Counted from the first letter of the stretch, positions 41,307 through 50,831 are shown. The stretch: 64,000 nt of DNA from UBA2020 sp964551435 (GCA_964551435.1 CAZKBS010000001.1:186001-250000); one strand, 5' to 3'. Notes: generated by a model not told the origin, from the sequence alone. Numbers and translations: made by a program.

Positions 41307-42395
41307 TTGCTGCCGCCGAGCGTTGAACGCCTTGACCCTCCTTCGCGCGCGACCGTCAACCAGCCGGTTGATACGTCGGGCAACCGCTATTTGCATGCCG
41401 TGTGCCGCACCAGCGGCTATAGCGCCCGCGCCATCCAGACCATCAATCTGGGCGCGGATGTCAACGCTGTGAATGCGGACGGGTATTCGCCGCTGCGCTA
41501 TGCCATCGAATATGGCGATGCCGATACCGTTGCGGCGTTGCTGAAACGCGGCGCGCGCGCAAGCTATAGCGCGAATGGCAAGCCTTATAACGCTGTCACC
41601 GCCGCCGTCTTACGCGGCCGCGCCGATATGCTGGAGGCCGTTTTGCGCCACGGCGGCGGCGCGCTGGTCAACAGCCCCGGCATCGATACGCGCGGGGAGA
41701 TTGAAAAATCCCCCCTGATGGTGCTGGCGGTGCAGAAATACCATTACGACCTGTTGCCGCTGCTGGCGCGCGCGGGGGCGGATTTAAACCGCCCCTCCGA
41801 CACCAGCGGCGCCACACCCGTCATGCAGGCGGCGCAGAACGATGCGGCAGGGGTGATACAAACACTGGTGCGCCTCGGCGCGGATATCAACGCGCGCGGC
41901 CGTGACGGGCAAAGCGCGCTGCATTTCGCCGCCAGCCACAACGACCACCGCACGGCGGTCATGGACATGCTGCTGGCGCTGGGCGCGGATATCAACGCGC
42001 GCGACGCCAAAGGCCGCACGCCGCTGATGCTGGCGATTGACGCGAACAACACGCGCATGGCGGCGAAGCTGATTGCCGCGGGCGCGCAGCTGGATATTCA
42101 AAACCCGCAGGACAACAACGAAACCGCGCTGATGATCGCCGCGCGCAAAGGCAACGGCGATGCCGCCGCGCTTTTGCTGAAGGCGGGGGCGGATGTTTTG
42201 CTGTGCGACCGTTTCAACCGCACCGCCGCGAAAGTCGCCGAAGACCACCCGGCCACCAACCGCAGCATGTACGACCCCATGATGGGTTTTTCCGCGCCGC
42301 AGCCCAAAACCATGCTGCAGGAGGCGGAGAAAAAAGCCCTCGCCAAACGGTTCGAAGGACAATACAGGGACGCGCGCAAACGCCACGGCCCCTGA
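41307..42395 (+). CDS. Ankyrin-repeat protein (about 9 repeats)
   Basis: A 362-residue protein starting at TTG 41307, preceded by AAAGGA at 8-9 bases. Ankyrin units include YSPLRYAIEYGDADTVAALL, SALHFAASHNDHRTAVMDMLL and TALMIAARKGNGDAAALLL. The end (EGQYRDARKRHGP) is basic. The gap of 90 bases from the preceding gene holds no clear promoter. Confidence 0.88.
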   Translation: MLPPSVERLDPPSRATVNQPVDTSGNRYLHAVCRTSGYSARAIQTINLGADVNAVNADGYSPLRYAIEYGDADTVAALLKRGARASYSANGKPYNAVTAAVLRGRADMLEAVLRHGGGALVNSPGIDTRGEIEKSPLMVLAVQKYHYDLLPLLARAGADLNRPSDTSGATPVMQAAQNDAAGVIQTLVRLGADINARGRDGQSALHFAASHNDHRTAVMDMLLALGADINARDAKGRTPLMLAIDANNTRMAAKLIAAGAQLDIQNPQDNNETALMIAARKGNGDAAALLLKAGADVLLCDRFNRTAAKVAEDHPATNRSMYDPMMGFSAPQPKTMLQEAEKKALAKRFEGQYRDARKRHGP

Positions 42396-42460
42396 CGAAG
42401 ACGCAGATTATTTTTCACGCCGGCGGTACATAAAGGGTGTCCACAACAAAGGACGACGAC

Positions 42461-44233
42461 GTGAAAAAGAAAAAACTGACCGGCGCGGCGAAACCCGCCG
42501 CCAAATCCCGCGGCGATATCAAGGCGCCCGCTGCCGCATTCAATGGCCGTTTCCTCAAGGAACCGGATAAAATCACCGACGCCGCCACCGGCCGCACCAA
42601 ACTGATGGACGCCGTGCTATCGGGCGATACCGCGCAGGCGGAACGTCTTTTGCAATCGGGCGCCAGCATCAATAAAGCGAACAAAGAAGGCAAAACCGCG
42701 CTGCATTACGCCGCGCGCCTTGGCCATATCGAGATGATCCAGCTGCTGGCCGGATACAACGCGCAGATGAACCCGCGCGATAAAAACCTGCGCACGCCGC
42801 TGCAGGATGCGCTGGATGCGCCGCAGGCGCTGCGCGTCATCGGCGCGCTGGTGAAACTGGGCGCGGATGCGAATATTCCTGATAACACGGGCCGCCTGCC
42901 GCTGCATCACGCCGCCGCGTCCGCGCAAAACGGCGTTGTCAAAAAACTACTGAAGCACACCGACAACCCCAATACGCCCGACAAAAAATATGCGCAGCCC
43001 CTGCATCTGGCGGCGGAAAGCAACAGCGTTGATGTCGTGCAATCGATTATGTTCGAACGCGTCGCGGTGCTGAGCGCCAACCAGAACGGCGATACCGCGC
43101 TGCATCTGGCGGCCATGCGCGGCGATCCGGAAGTCGCTCTGTTTCTTTTGAAAACCGAAGCCGCGCAGATGGTCAACGCCGTCAATCTGGATGGCCGCAC
43201 GCCGCTGCATGCCGCGTTGAAAGCGGGCAGTGAAAAACTGGCGCGCGCGATGATCGATGCGGGCGCGGATGTCAACGTCATAGACCGCGCCGGATTGTCG
43301 CCGCTGTGCGAAGCGGTCATGAGCGGCAATCCCAAACTGGTGCGCCTGCTGATCGATGCGGGCGCCGACGTCGGCAAAAACGGGGCCGGTGCGAAAACAA
43401 CCCCGCTGGTGCTGGCCATCCAGAACAAGCGCGGGGAGCGTATTTTGCAGCACCTGATGGATGCGGGCGCGGATGTGAATGCGCCCAATGACGACGGACA
43501 AACCCCCTTGATGGCGGCGGCGACGCGCGGCGATATCGCGCTTGTCAACCAGCTGCTGGAAGGCGGGGCGAACCCCGCGCTGACCGACAAGCACGGCCAG
43601 AACGTGCTGCATTACTGCACCGCCGCCACGCCGGTGAAAATCATCGAGGCGATGATCGACGGCGGCGCGGATGTGAACGCGAAAAGCGCCTGGGGCCGCA
43701 GCGCGCTGATGGCAGCGCTGCAGGAGCGCAACGTGCCGCTGGCCGAAACCCTGCTGAAGCGCGGCGCCGACCCGAAGGTACATGACAATCAAGGCATGAC
43801 CCCGCTGCACGCCGCGCTGCAAATGCGCCAGATGTCGCTGGTGAATACGCTTTTGGAAAAAGGCGCGGATGTGAATGCGGCGGGCAGCTATTCGAAAGTC
43901 ACGCCGCTGCATCTGGCCTGCAGCATGGGGCTGGAGCGCGAGGCGCAAAAGCTTTTGGAAAAAGGCGCGAACCCGAATGCGCAGGACAACATGGGCCGCA
44001 CGCCGCTATGGCATTTGCTGCAATCGCATTACGTGAGTGCGGATCTCGTGCGCAAGATGCTGGAAAAAGGCGCCGACCCGCTGGCCGAAGACCATTACGG
44101 CACCAATGCCTATGACATGGCGCATAACCAGCGCAAAACCGCGGTGGTTGAACTGTTCCGCCAGCACCAGCTGAAAAAATCGCCCAAGCCGTACAGTCCC
44201 AAACCGCCGCGCCCGCCGTGGGGATTTTACTAA
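42461..44233 (+). CDS. Ankyrin-repeat protein (about 16 repeats) with PPRPPWGFY tail
   Basis: A 590-residue protein. GTG 42461 is chosen because AAAGGA ends 7 bases before it; the earlier GTG at 42437 sits directly on its own purine run. A lysine-rich lead (KKKKLTGAAKPAAKS) precedes about 16 ankyrin units (TALHYAARLGHIEMIQLL, TPLHAALKAGSEKLARAMI, TPLHAALQMRQMSLVNTLL). The C-terminus KKSPKPYSPKPPRPPWGFY resembles the PPRRDRWGMWK end of the HEAVH protein at 20726. Confidence 0.9.
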   Translation: MKKKKLTGAAKPAAKSRGDIKAPAAAFNGRFLKEPDKITDAATGRTKLMDAVLSGDTAQAERLLQSGASINKANKEGKTALHYAARLGHIEMIQLLAGYNAQMNPRDKNLRTPLQDALDAPQALRVIGALVKLGADANIPDNTGRLPLHHAAASAQNGVVKKLLKHTDNPNTPDKKYAQPLHLAAESNSVDVVQSIMFERVAVLSANQNGDTALHLAAMRGDPEVALFLLKTEAAQMVNAVNLDGRTPLHAALKAGSEKLARAMIDAGADVNVIDRAGLSPLCEAVMSGNPKLVRLLIDAGADVGKNGAGAKTTPLVLAIQNKRGERILQHLMDAGADVNAPNDDGQTPLMAAATRGDIALVNQLLEGGANPALTDKHGQNVLHYCTAATPVKIIEAMIDGGADVNAKSAWGRSALMAALQERNVPLAETLLKRGADPKVHDNQGMTPLHAALQMRQMSLVNTLLEKGADVNAAGSYSKVTPLHLACSMGLEREAQKLLEKGANPNAQDNMGRTPLWHLLQSHYVSADLVRKMLEKGADPLAEDHYGTNAYDMAHNQRKTAVVELFRQHQLKKSPKPYSPKPPRPPWGFY

Positions 44234-44272
44234 GCCTAAGCGACTGGAATTAAAGAAAACACAAACTTATCA

Positions 44273-44301
44273 TAGACATAATCCGGAATCGCCTGTAGTA
44301 T
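44273..44301 (+). promoter_or_regulatory. Promoter of the 177-codon-frame ankyrin gene
   Basis: TAGACA (44273-44278), 17-base spacer, TAGTAT (44296-44301), about 37 bases before the start. Confidence 0.5.
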
Positions 44302-44338
44302 GGCGCAACACCGGATATAGCGATTGAGGACGACGCCG

Positions 44339-44857
44339 ATGGCGAAAAAACAGCCCCCTTCCGTGCATTCCAATTTTCTCAAAGCGGCACGCGATGGGGA
44401 TTTTGACGGCGTCCGCTATTACTTCGAAGAAGGCGCATCCCTGAGCGCCCGTGACGATCAGGGCCGCACCGCCATGCATATCGCGGCCGAGCGCGGCTTC
44501 ACCAAAACCATCGAACTGCTGGTTGAACTGGGCGCGGATATCAACGCGCGCGACAACAACATGGAAACGCCGCTGCACCGCGCCGTGCGCCAGAACAGTT
44601 TTTCATCGGACATCAGCGCGCTGCTGATTCTGCATGGCGCCGATATCACCCTGCGCAACCGTTTCAACGAAACGCCGTTCAATCTGGTGAAGCAGGAAAA
44701 CCAGGTAAAGCAGGTGCTGCGCGGCGCATGGCTGGCGGCACTGCAAAAAAATCCTATCAATGTCGAAACGGCGCTCGACCACGATGTCAATCTGCCGCCC
44801 GTGATGAGCGTGGTCAAACGCCGCAATTCATCCGGCACACCGCCCGCCGCGCCGTAA
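44339..44857 (+). CDS. Short ankyrin-repeat protein (4 repeats)
   Basis: A 172-residue protein with four ankyrin units (SNFLKAARDGDFDGVRYY, TAMHIAAERGFTKTIELL, TPLHRAVRQNSFSSDISAL, TPFNLVKQ) and the tail KRRNSSGTPPAAP. GAGGACG stands before ATG 44339. It has its own promoter and is separated from the next gene by 375 bases. Confidence 0.88.
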   Translation: MAKKQPPSVHSNFLKAARDGDFDGVRYYFEEGASLSARDDQGRTAMHIAAERGFTKTIELLVELGADINARDNNMETPLHRAVRQNSFSSDISALLILHGADITLRNRFNETPFNLVKQENQVKQVLRGAWLAALQKNPINVETALDHDVNLPPVMSVVKRRNSSGTPPAAP

Positions 44858-45232
44858 TAATCTCCGCCGCCGCCTCAGCATCATTCCTGCTTCGTCCGCG
44901 CCCTGCGGTGCATGTAAGAAACACATGCCCGACGCTGCTGCAAAGCGCTGTGCCGCGCTGCGTTGTTTGCTTGTGCAGCGCAATAGTTTCATAATCCTGT
45001 TGCATTCTTTCGCTGCGCGAAAAGACCCGCGCCGCCAGCGCCGCACGCGGTTCCAGACGGTCAAAAAACCGCGCCGGTGCGGCATCCGGCATTGACCCGC
45101 TGATAATGATATGTCAAAAATCTATACGTTCTGGACATTTTCATGCCACCGCTTGTCGCCGCGCAAAACCGCGCGTGCGGACGTGCGGCAGGCAAGACGT
45201 AAAAGACACGACAAACGATAGGCGAACAAGGC
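44858..45232. other. 375-base intergenic region without a gene
   Basis: No supportable frame, tRNA or terminator seen. A weak promoter candidate (45100-45128) faces the next ankyrin gene. Confidence 0.5.
45100..45128 (+). promoter_or_regulatory. Weak promoter candidate before the 45233 gene
   Basis: CTGATA (45100-45105), 17-base spacer, TATACG (45123-45128), about 100 bases before the start. Confidence 0.3.
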
Positions 45233-46453
45233 ATGGAACAGCGACCCGTTTCCGACGGCTTTAACGACAGCGCGAAAGATACGCCGCGCCCGCAGGCCCC
45301 CGCCGCCGAAGCCGCCGCCGTCGACATCAAACAAGACGCCCTGCTGGTCGCGGCCAAAGACGGCAAGCATGACGACGCGCTGTCGCTGCTGCGCGCCGGT
45401 GCGCGCGTGAATGCGCTGAACGAACAACAGGATTCACCGCTGACGCTGGCGCTCGGCAATTACGATGTGCGCATGGCGCGGATTTTCCTGCGTGCCGGTG
45501 CGGATGTCGCGAAATACGAAGAAACCACCGGCAAATCGCTGCTGTCCGTGCTGCGCCATGCCGGCACGAATTTCCGCCCCGAAGAAGAAACACTGGCCTG
45601 TCTGCTGCTGGACCACGGCGCGGCGGCAAATGTGCGTGATAACCACGGCATGCCGCTGGTTTCGCGTTATGCCTCGCTGGGCATGCTGCAGGCGGTCGAG
45701 CGTATTCTCGAAGCGGGCGCCGACCCGAACGCCGCCAATAGCACAAGCAATTATTCGGCGCTTTATTTCGCCATTTCCGGCGACAGCAAATCGCTGCCGG
45801 TCATCCGCGCGCTGCTGGCGGCCGGCGCCGACCCGAACGGGGCAGAGGGGGAAACCACCCTGCCGCTGCTGACCGCCGTGCGCCAGAAAAACTTTGCCGC
45901 GGCCGAAGCGCTGCTGCAAGCCGGCGCCGACGCCAACCGTATCAGCACCGCGAATGCCACGACACCGCTAGTCGCCGCGCTGAAAAACGGTGACATGGCC
46001 ACGGTGGATTTGCTGCTGAAACATGGCGCGAAGCCCGATGCGCCGGTCGACAAAGGCATGCGCGCGCTGGATATTCTGGTGCGCGATAACAACGATGTTG
46101 CCGCGGTTGAAAAAATCATCGCCGCCGGCGCCAAAGCAGACACCAACCGTCTGGATGAAAACGGCACGCCCGTTGAAACCGCTTTGCATCTGGCCGTGCG
46201 CCACAAGCGTCTAGATATGCTGAACCTGATGCTGAAAAACGGCGCCGATCCGCTGGTTGTGGACGGTTTCGGCTATACACCGCTGCAACTGGCGCACAGC
46301 CTGCTGGGCAGCGACGATGCGATTGTCGATCGCCTGCGTCTGGCCGATGGCGCCGCGCGCATCACGCGCGAACAGGCCATCCGCGCGGCTGCCGTCGATA
46401 CGCCGCCGCCCAATGCGCCCAAACTGCCGTCGCATCAGCCGCCGTCACCCTGA
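45233..46453 (+). CDS. Ankyrin-repeat protein (about 10 repeats)
   Basis: A 406-residue protein with about 10 ankyrin units (DSPLTLALGNYDVRMARIFL, SALYFAISGDSKSLPVIRALL, TALHLAVRHKRLDMLNLML) between residues 35 and 375, ending PPPNAPKLPSHQPPSP. Twenty-five bases separate it from the next, larger ankyrin gene, so the two form an operon. Confidence 0.9.
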   Translation: MEQRPVSDGFNDSAKDTPRPQAPAAEAAAVDIKQDALLVAAKDGKHDDALSLLRAGARVNALNEQQDSPLTLALGNYDVRMARIFLRAGADVAKYEETTGKSLLSVLRHAGTNFRPEEETLACLLLDHGAAANVRDNHGMPLVSRYASLGMLQAVERILEAGADPNAANSTSNYSALYFAISGDSKSLPVIRALLAAGADPNGAEGETTLPLLTAVRQKNFAAAEALLQAGADANRISTANATTPLVAALKNGDMATVDLLLKHGAKPDAPVDKGMRALDILVRDNNDVAAVEKIIAAGAKADTNRLDENGTPVETALHLAVRHKRLDMLNLMLKNGADPLVVDGFGYTPLQLAHSLLGSDDAIVDRLRLADGAARITREQAIRAAAVDTPPPNAPKLPSHQPPSP

Positions 46454-46478
46454 TTTTCCGCCACAGAGGTTCAAAAAA

Positions 46479-48767
46479 ATGCACCCTGCTTTCAACCGCT
46501 CGTCGCAAAAGCCGCCGCAAGGTGTTAATGCCCCGCTCGATGACCGCGGCCGCACCGCGCTGCATCTGGCCATCGAAAACAACGACGAAGTTGCCGTGCA
46601 GCGTCTTTTGCGTCTGGGCGCGAATGTGAATCAGGCCGACAAGCAGGGGCAGACCCCGCTGTTTGAAGCCGCCGCGCATAAACGCGAAAACATGCTGGAA
46701 ATCCTGACCGCCCGCGGCGCGAAGGTGGAGCATCGCGACAATCAGGGCCGCGGCCTTGCCGAATGGGCGATTGAACAAGGTGCCGATGCCGTGTTTCTGG
46801 AGATACTGGCGTCCTACGGCGCGCCGTTCGATACCACCAAAAACACCCGCCGCACGCCGCTGCACCGCGCCGCCGCCGAAGGCCGCGCGGATCTGATCGA
46901 AACCCTGCTGATGCAGGGCATCGACATCAATGCCCGCGACAACGATGGCAAAACGCCGCTGCATATCGCAACCGAAGCAGGCAACGTCGCCATGATGCGC
47001 GCGCTGGTGGAAAAGGGCGCAAATGCCGTGCAGCGCGATAACGATATCGTGACGCCGCTGCATATCGCCGCGGACCGCGGCAATGTTGCCGCTGTCGATT
47101 ACCTGCTGACCCTGCCGGAAGTGCGCGTCAGCATCAACCAGCACGCCGCCTACACGAACGGCTTCACGCCCGTCATGGTTGCCGCGTCGAAAAACCATGT
47201 CGCGGTTATCGAACGTCTCGCGGCGCATGGCGCGGATCTGAACCAGACCGATAACCAGAACCGCCACAGCCTGTTCATCGCCGCCGAAACCGGCCATGTC
47301 GATGCCGTGCGCAAGCTGATCGCACTGGGCGCGGATGCGGGCAAGGATGTTTTGTCGAACAGCAATAAATCATCCGCCGTACACTGGATTGACGAAAAGC
47401 ATTACAAGGAAATCCTTGGCCTGCTTGTGACCGCGGGGGCGAATATCAACGCGGTCGATTCAAACGGCCAGACGGCGCTGCACCGCGCCTGTGATTATAC
47501 GCGCAAGGAAAAAATCCTTGCTCTTGTGCAGCTGGGGGCGGATGTCAACGGCATCAACAATTTCGGCCAGCGCCCGATTGACGAGCTGATGGACAATTAC
47601 AGCTATCGCAACGAAGACATGCCCGAAGTCATCGACGCGCTTTTGCGCGCAGGGGCGGACGCAGGCATTTCCCCCTCCCCGCTGGTGCAGCGCGCGCCGC
47701 TGCACGTCGCGGTCGATGCGGGCCATGTGCAATCGACCACGCTGCTTTTGAAAAAGGGCGCGCCCGTCGATGTGCGTGAACGCAGTTCGCAGCAAATGAC
47801 GCCGCTGTTGATTGCCGCTGAAAACGGCAACCTGTCGATGGCGGATATTTTGCTGTCTTATGGCGCCAATGTCGCCAAGACGGACGCCGACCAGCGCTGC
47901 GCCCTGCATCTGGCGGCGCGGAGCGGCAATGCAGACTTCTGCGAGTTCCTGCTGGATAAAAGCGATATCGACATCAACGTGCGCGACAAACAAAACTGGA
48001 CGCCGCTGCACCATGCCTGCGCGCGCGAAAAAACCCATGTGGTCAAAACCCTGATTAAACGCGGCGCCGACCTGACGGCAGTTGACGACGAGGGTTATAC
48101 CCCGCTGCACCGCGCGATGGCGGAGCGCAGCGACGATATCATCGATATCTATGTCCAGACGCTGGGCAATCAGGCGGATTTTGACGTGCTGTCGCAGCAG
48201 GGCGATACGCCGCTGATGGTTGCGGTGCGCACGGGCTTTGTTCGCTCGGTCGATAAGCTGGTCGCGGCGGGTGCCGATGTCACCACGCAAAATCCGGCCG
48301 GTGCGAGCGCGCTGCACGTCGCGCTGGAGCAAAGCGATAATAATATGTCCATGACGCTCGCAACCGCGCTGCAAACCCGCGGCATCAACCCAGACACGCT
48401 GGCCGACAAGGACGGCAACACGCCGTTGCATATCGCCGCGCGCATGGATGCAACGGCCGTTATCGAAAAGCTGCTGGAAATGGGCGCCGATATCGACCGC
48501 CCGAACGCCGCGGGCGAAACGCCGCTGCATCTGGCCGTGCGCAATACCCATTTTTCCACGATTTCGACACTGGTCGAACGCGGGGCGAAAGTATTGACCG
48601 CCGATAAAGACGGGCAAACCCCGGTAGATATTGTCATGCAGGCCGAACAGGGCTATCTTTTCGATGTCCTGCTGCCCGCCGCGATCCGCGAAGAGCAGGA
48701 ACAGGCGGAGAAAAAACCGGCCCCGCCCGCAAACGCCCCCAAGCCGCCAAAGCCGCCTGCGCCCTGA
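46479..48767 (+). CDS. Large ankyrin-repeat protein (about 21 repeats)
   Basis: A 762-residue protein, the largest of the set. About 21 ankyrin units run from residue 20 to 735 (TALHLAIENNDEVAVQRLL, TPLHIATEAGNVAMMRALV, TPLHHACAREKTHVVKTLI, TPLHLAVRNTHFSTISTLV), then a charged helix EEQEQAEKK and the tail PAPPANAPKPPKPPAP. AGAGG before ATG 46479 sets the start; the frame open to 46257 only overlaps the preceding gene. Confidence 0.92.
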   Translation: MHPAFNRSSQKPPQGVNAPLDDRGRTALHLAIENNDEVAVQRLLRLGANVNQADKQGQTPLFEAAAHKRENMLEILTARGAKVEHRDNQGRGLAEWAIEQGADAVFLEILASYGAPFDTTKNTRRTPLHRAAAEGRADLIETLLMQGIDINARDNDGKTPLHIATEAGNVAMMRALVEKGANAVQRDNDIVTPLHIAADRGNVAAVDYLLTLPEVRVSINQHAAYTNGFTPVMVAASKNHVAVIERLAAHGADLNQTDNQNRHSLFIAAETGHVDAVRKLIALGADAGKDVLSNSNKSSAVHWIDEKHYKEILGLLVTAGANINAVDSNGQTALHRACDYTRKEKILALVQLGADVNGINNFGQRPIDELMDNYSYRNEDMPEVIDALLRAGADAGISPSPLVQRAPLHVAVDAGHVQSTTLLLKKGAPVDVRERSSQQMTPLLIAAENGNLSMADILLSYGANVAKTDADQRCALHLAARSGNADFCEFLLDKSDIDINVRDKQNWTPLHHACAREKTHVVKTLIKRGADLTAVDDEGYTPLHRAMAERSDDIIDIYVQTLGNQADFDVLSQQGDTPLMVAVRTGFVRSVDKLVAAGADVTTQNPAGASALHVALEQSDNNMSMTLATALQTRGINPDTLADKDGNTPLHIAARMDATAVIEKLLEMGADIDRPNAAGETPLHLAVRNTHFSTISTLVERGAKVLTADKDGQTPVDIVMQAEQGYLFDVLLPAAIREEQEQAEKKPAPPANAPKPPKPPAP

Positions 48768-48825
48768 CATCACAGCACAGGAAAGAACGGCAGGGGCACC
48801 GGCAAAGAAATGAAGGAGCCTGCCC

Positions 48826-49329
48826 ATGAAAACCCGTTTCCTGTTTCAACGCGCCCGCAGCGGTGTAGCGGCGGCGGTTGTTGTTGCGCTGGTGCATATC
48901 GCCGCGCCCGCCCTTGCCATGGATGATATTTTCAGCGCGCAGCAAGACGCCGTGGAAAATCCCGGCGGCGGCACCAAGGTTGTCACGCCGATCAAAGACT
49001 GCCTCGACAAGCTGCCGCCCGAAGAGGCGGAAGCCGTGCGCCGCAATTACCTGAAGCCCTATCAGGAATGCATCATGCGCCTGCGCGCCTTTGAAGCACG
49101 CGGCGGGCATAAGGCCGCCGCTGTCGCTGCCACAAACGGCAAAGACGGCGCTCCGGCGGAGGGGGGCAAGGAACAAGCTGACAAACCCGCCGAAAACGCG
49201 CGGAATTTCGTGCGCGTACGCCCCGATGACGGCCCGCGCCTGCCTGCGCAAAGCTATGGCGCCACGCCGGAGCCCGCAGCCCCCGCGACCCCTGCCCGCC
49301 CCGCATGGGACAGCGGCTATAACCGTTAA
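48826..49329 (+). CDS. Small exported protein with a cysteine pair
   Basis: A 167-residue protein: signal peptide (1-31, ending ALA), mature start MDDIFSAQQDAVENPGGG, a helical region with two cysteines about 24 residues apart (IKDCLDKLPP and YQECIMRL) that could form a disulphide in the periplasm, then an Ala/Pro-rich tail ending RPAWDSGYNR. AAGGAG precedes the ATG. It lies 58 bases after the large ankyrin gene. Function unknown. Confidence 0.8.
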   Translation: MKTRFLFQRARSGVAAAVVVALVHIAAPALAMDDIFSAQQDAVENPGGGTKVVTPIKDCLDKLPPEEAEAVRRNYLKPYQECIMRLRAFEARGGHKAAAVAATNGKDGAPAEGGKEQADKPAENARNFVRVRPDDGPRLPAQSYGATPEPAAPATPARPAWDSGYNR

Positions 49330-49337
49330 CCTATCTG

Positions 49338-49346
49338 TGTTATAAT
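49338..49346 (+). promoter_or_regulatory. Extended -10 promoter of the 49400 gene
   Basis: TGTTATAAT is a perfect TG-n-TATAAT extended -10; no -35 match is evident at the usual distance. The leader would be about 50 bases. Confidence 0.45.
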
Positions 49347-49399
49347 CTTATTAAATGCCGGTTCTGTCCGGCGAGAAGCCTTTTCGAGGGAACGCCATC

Positions 49400-50017
49400 A
49401 TGCGCCTGCTGCCCGCCACCTGTTATCTTGCTGCTGCAACAGTTTTTTGCACATTGCTGGGCACGGCGCCCGCCTTCACGCAGGACGTGGCAGATTCCGC
49501 GCCCTATGAGAAACCCGCCGATTACAGCGGTACCGCCCTGCAAGGCGGTTATATCGGACAGGACGCCCCCCCCGTTGCGCCGGCAGGCAGCGTCACATCG
49601 GCACAACCCGAGACACCGAGCGAAGAGCCGCCGAGCCTGCCCCCTGTTTTCGGCAGCGTGAAGCAGGCCGATACGCCGAAAGATGACGTGCCGCCTGTTG
49701 ACGATCCTTGTGCGGAATATACGGATTCTTATGACGGCTACAACATGTGTCAGGACCGCATCAAGAAAATCGAGCGCATGCGCGAAGCCAAGCAGCGCCG
49801 CATGGGCACCACGCCTGCACCGGCGCCCGCGCCCGCCCCTGCGGCAACGCCTGAAGACACCGCCAAGCAGGCCGTTGAAAAAGTCGAAGAGCTCGAAAAG
49901 AAAATGAAAGAAAGCGAAGAAGCGGCCGCCGCTAAAAAAGCAGCGCCGACCACAAAAAAAGGTATCGGCGATTTCAAACGGAATCCTGAAAAAGGCGAAT
50001 CTGTTTTCGGGAAGTAA
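49400..50017 (+). CDS. Exported proline-rich protein with coiled coil
   Basis: A 205-residue protein starting at ATG 49400 after GAGGGAA. Signal peptide (about 1-27) is followed by a proline-rich stretch, a two-cysteine helical segment (DPCAEY, YNMCQDRIKKIE), an alternating Ala-Pro run, and a Glu/Lys-rich coiled coil. The cysteine-helix block echoes the one in the preceding gene, so the two may be distant relatives. Function unknown. It is convergent with the ankyrin gene, their stop codons adjoining at 50017/50018. Confidence 0.78.
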   Translation: MRLLPATCYLAAATVFCTLLGTAPAFTQDVADSAPYEKPADYSGTALQGGYIGQDAPPVAPAGSVTSAQPETPSEEPPSLPPVFGSVKQADTPKDDVPPVDDPCAEYTDSYDGYNMCQDRIKKIERMREAKQRRMGTTPAPAPAPAPAATPEDTAKQAVEKVEELEKKMKESEEAAAAKKAAPTTKKGIGDFKRNPEKGESVFGK

Positions 50018-50794
50018 TCAGCCGCGTCTGCGCACGACCGGCCCGATGGGCTTCATAAGCGAAATATCCTGACGTATGCCTTCCTTGATTTGCGGTATGT
50101 CGTAGCGGCTAAACGCTTCGCGCACTTCGTCTTCCAATCCCCATTGACGGGCATAGAACATCATATCGCGTCCGCGTTTGTCGGAAACATCCACGCGCGC
50201 GCCTGCTTTCAGCAGCAAAACTGCCGTGCCGCGATAGCCGCCAAGACACGCGAGCATCAGGGCCGTGTGGCCTTCCTCGTCGCGCTGTTCAAGCTTGACA
50301 CCATTTCGCGCCAGTAAATTGGCGACCGTACCCTCGGCGCCGGCAGCCGCGGCAATCATCAGCGGCGTGCGGCCCTTGGCGTCCGGATGATTGATATCGG
50401 CGCCCTGCGCGATCATGTCATCGAACAGCGATGTCAGGCTGCGTGCCGCCGCCATCGCGAAAGCCGTTTCGCCATCGTTATTGACCGCGGCCATATTAAA
50501 GGCGTGTTTGAGACAGAAGGCGGAGGCCTCTTCGTGATGCGCGGCGATGGCCTGCATCAGCGCGTTGTTGCCCGCCGCATTGACAGCGTGATTTTCCGCA
50601 CCATGCGCAAACAGAAACGACAAAACCGGAATGCTGCCGCGCGCCCCGCCCCATATCAGCGCCGTATTGCCCATTTTGTCGGAACGGTTGACGGCCACGC
50701 CCTTGGCATAGGCCGCCTTCAGCGCGGTAAGGTCGGCCTTGCTGGCGGCTTCGATAAATTCGGCTGTAGCGCTTTCGTATGCGCGCGCAATCAT
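50018..50794 (-). CDS. Ankyrin-repeat protein (about 7 repeats)
   Basis: A 258-residue protein, ATG 50794 with AAAGG nine bases upstream. Ankyrin units include FIEAASKADLTALKAAY, TALIWGGARGSIPVLSFL, TPLMIAAAAGAEGTVANLL and TALMLACLGGYRGTAVLLL. The C-terminus EGIRQDISLMKPIGPVVRRRG is basic. A reverse-strand TTGACA promoter lies at 50832-50860. The same frame stays open far upstream to 51673, but that extension has neither ankyrin features nor a ribosome site and lies before the promoter. Confidence 0.88.
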   Translation of the reverse strand: MIARAYESATAEFIEAASKADLTALKAAYAKGVAVNRSDKMGNTALIWGGARGSIPVLSFLFAHGAENHAVNAAGNNALMQAIAAHHEEASAFCLKHAFNMAAVNNDGETAFAMAAARSLTSLFDDMIAQGADINHPDAKGRTPLMIAAAAGAEGTVANLLARNGVKLEQRDEEGHTALMLACLGGYRGTAVLLLKAGARVDVSDKRGRDMMFYARQWGLEDEVREAFSRYDIPQIKEGIRQDISLMKPIGPVVRRRG

Positions 50795-50831
50795 GAACCG
50801 GAACCTTTGGCGGGTGAATAAAATGTCCTTT

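Noticed and set aside
36859..48767. Ankyrin DNA repeats considered as a mobile or recombination repeat array
   Set aside because: Identity between units is at the protein-consensus level; no long exact DNA repeats were noticed by eye.
38512..48767. Classical glutamate-rich E-block Dot/Icm signal on the ankyrin proteins
   Set aside because: The C-termini are proline-rich and often basic instead of acidic; only the 762-residue protein has a short Glu-rich helix before its tail.
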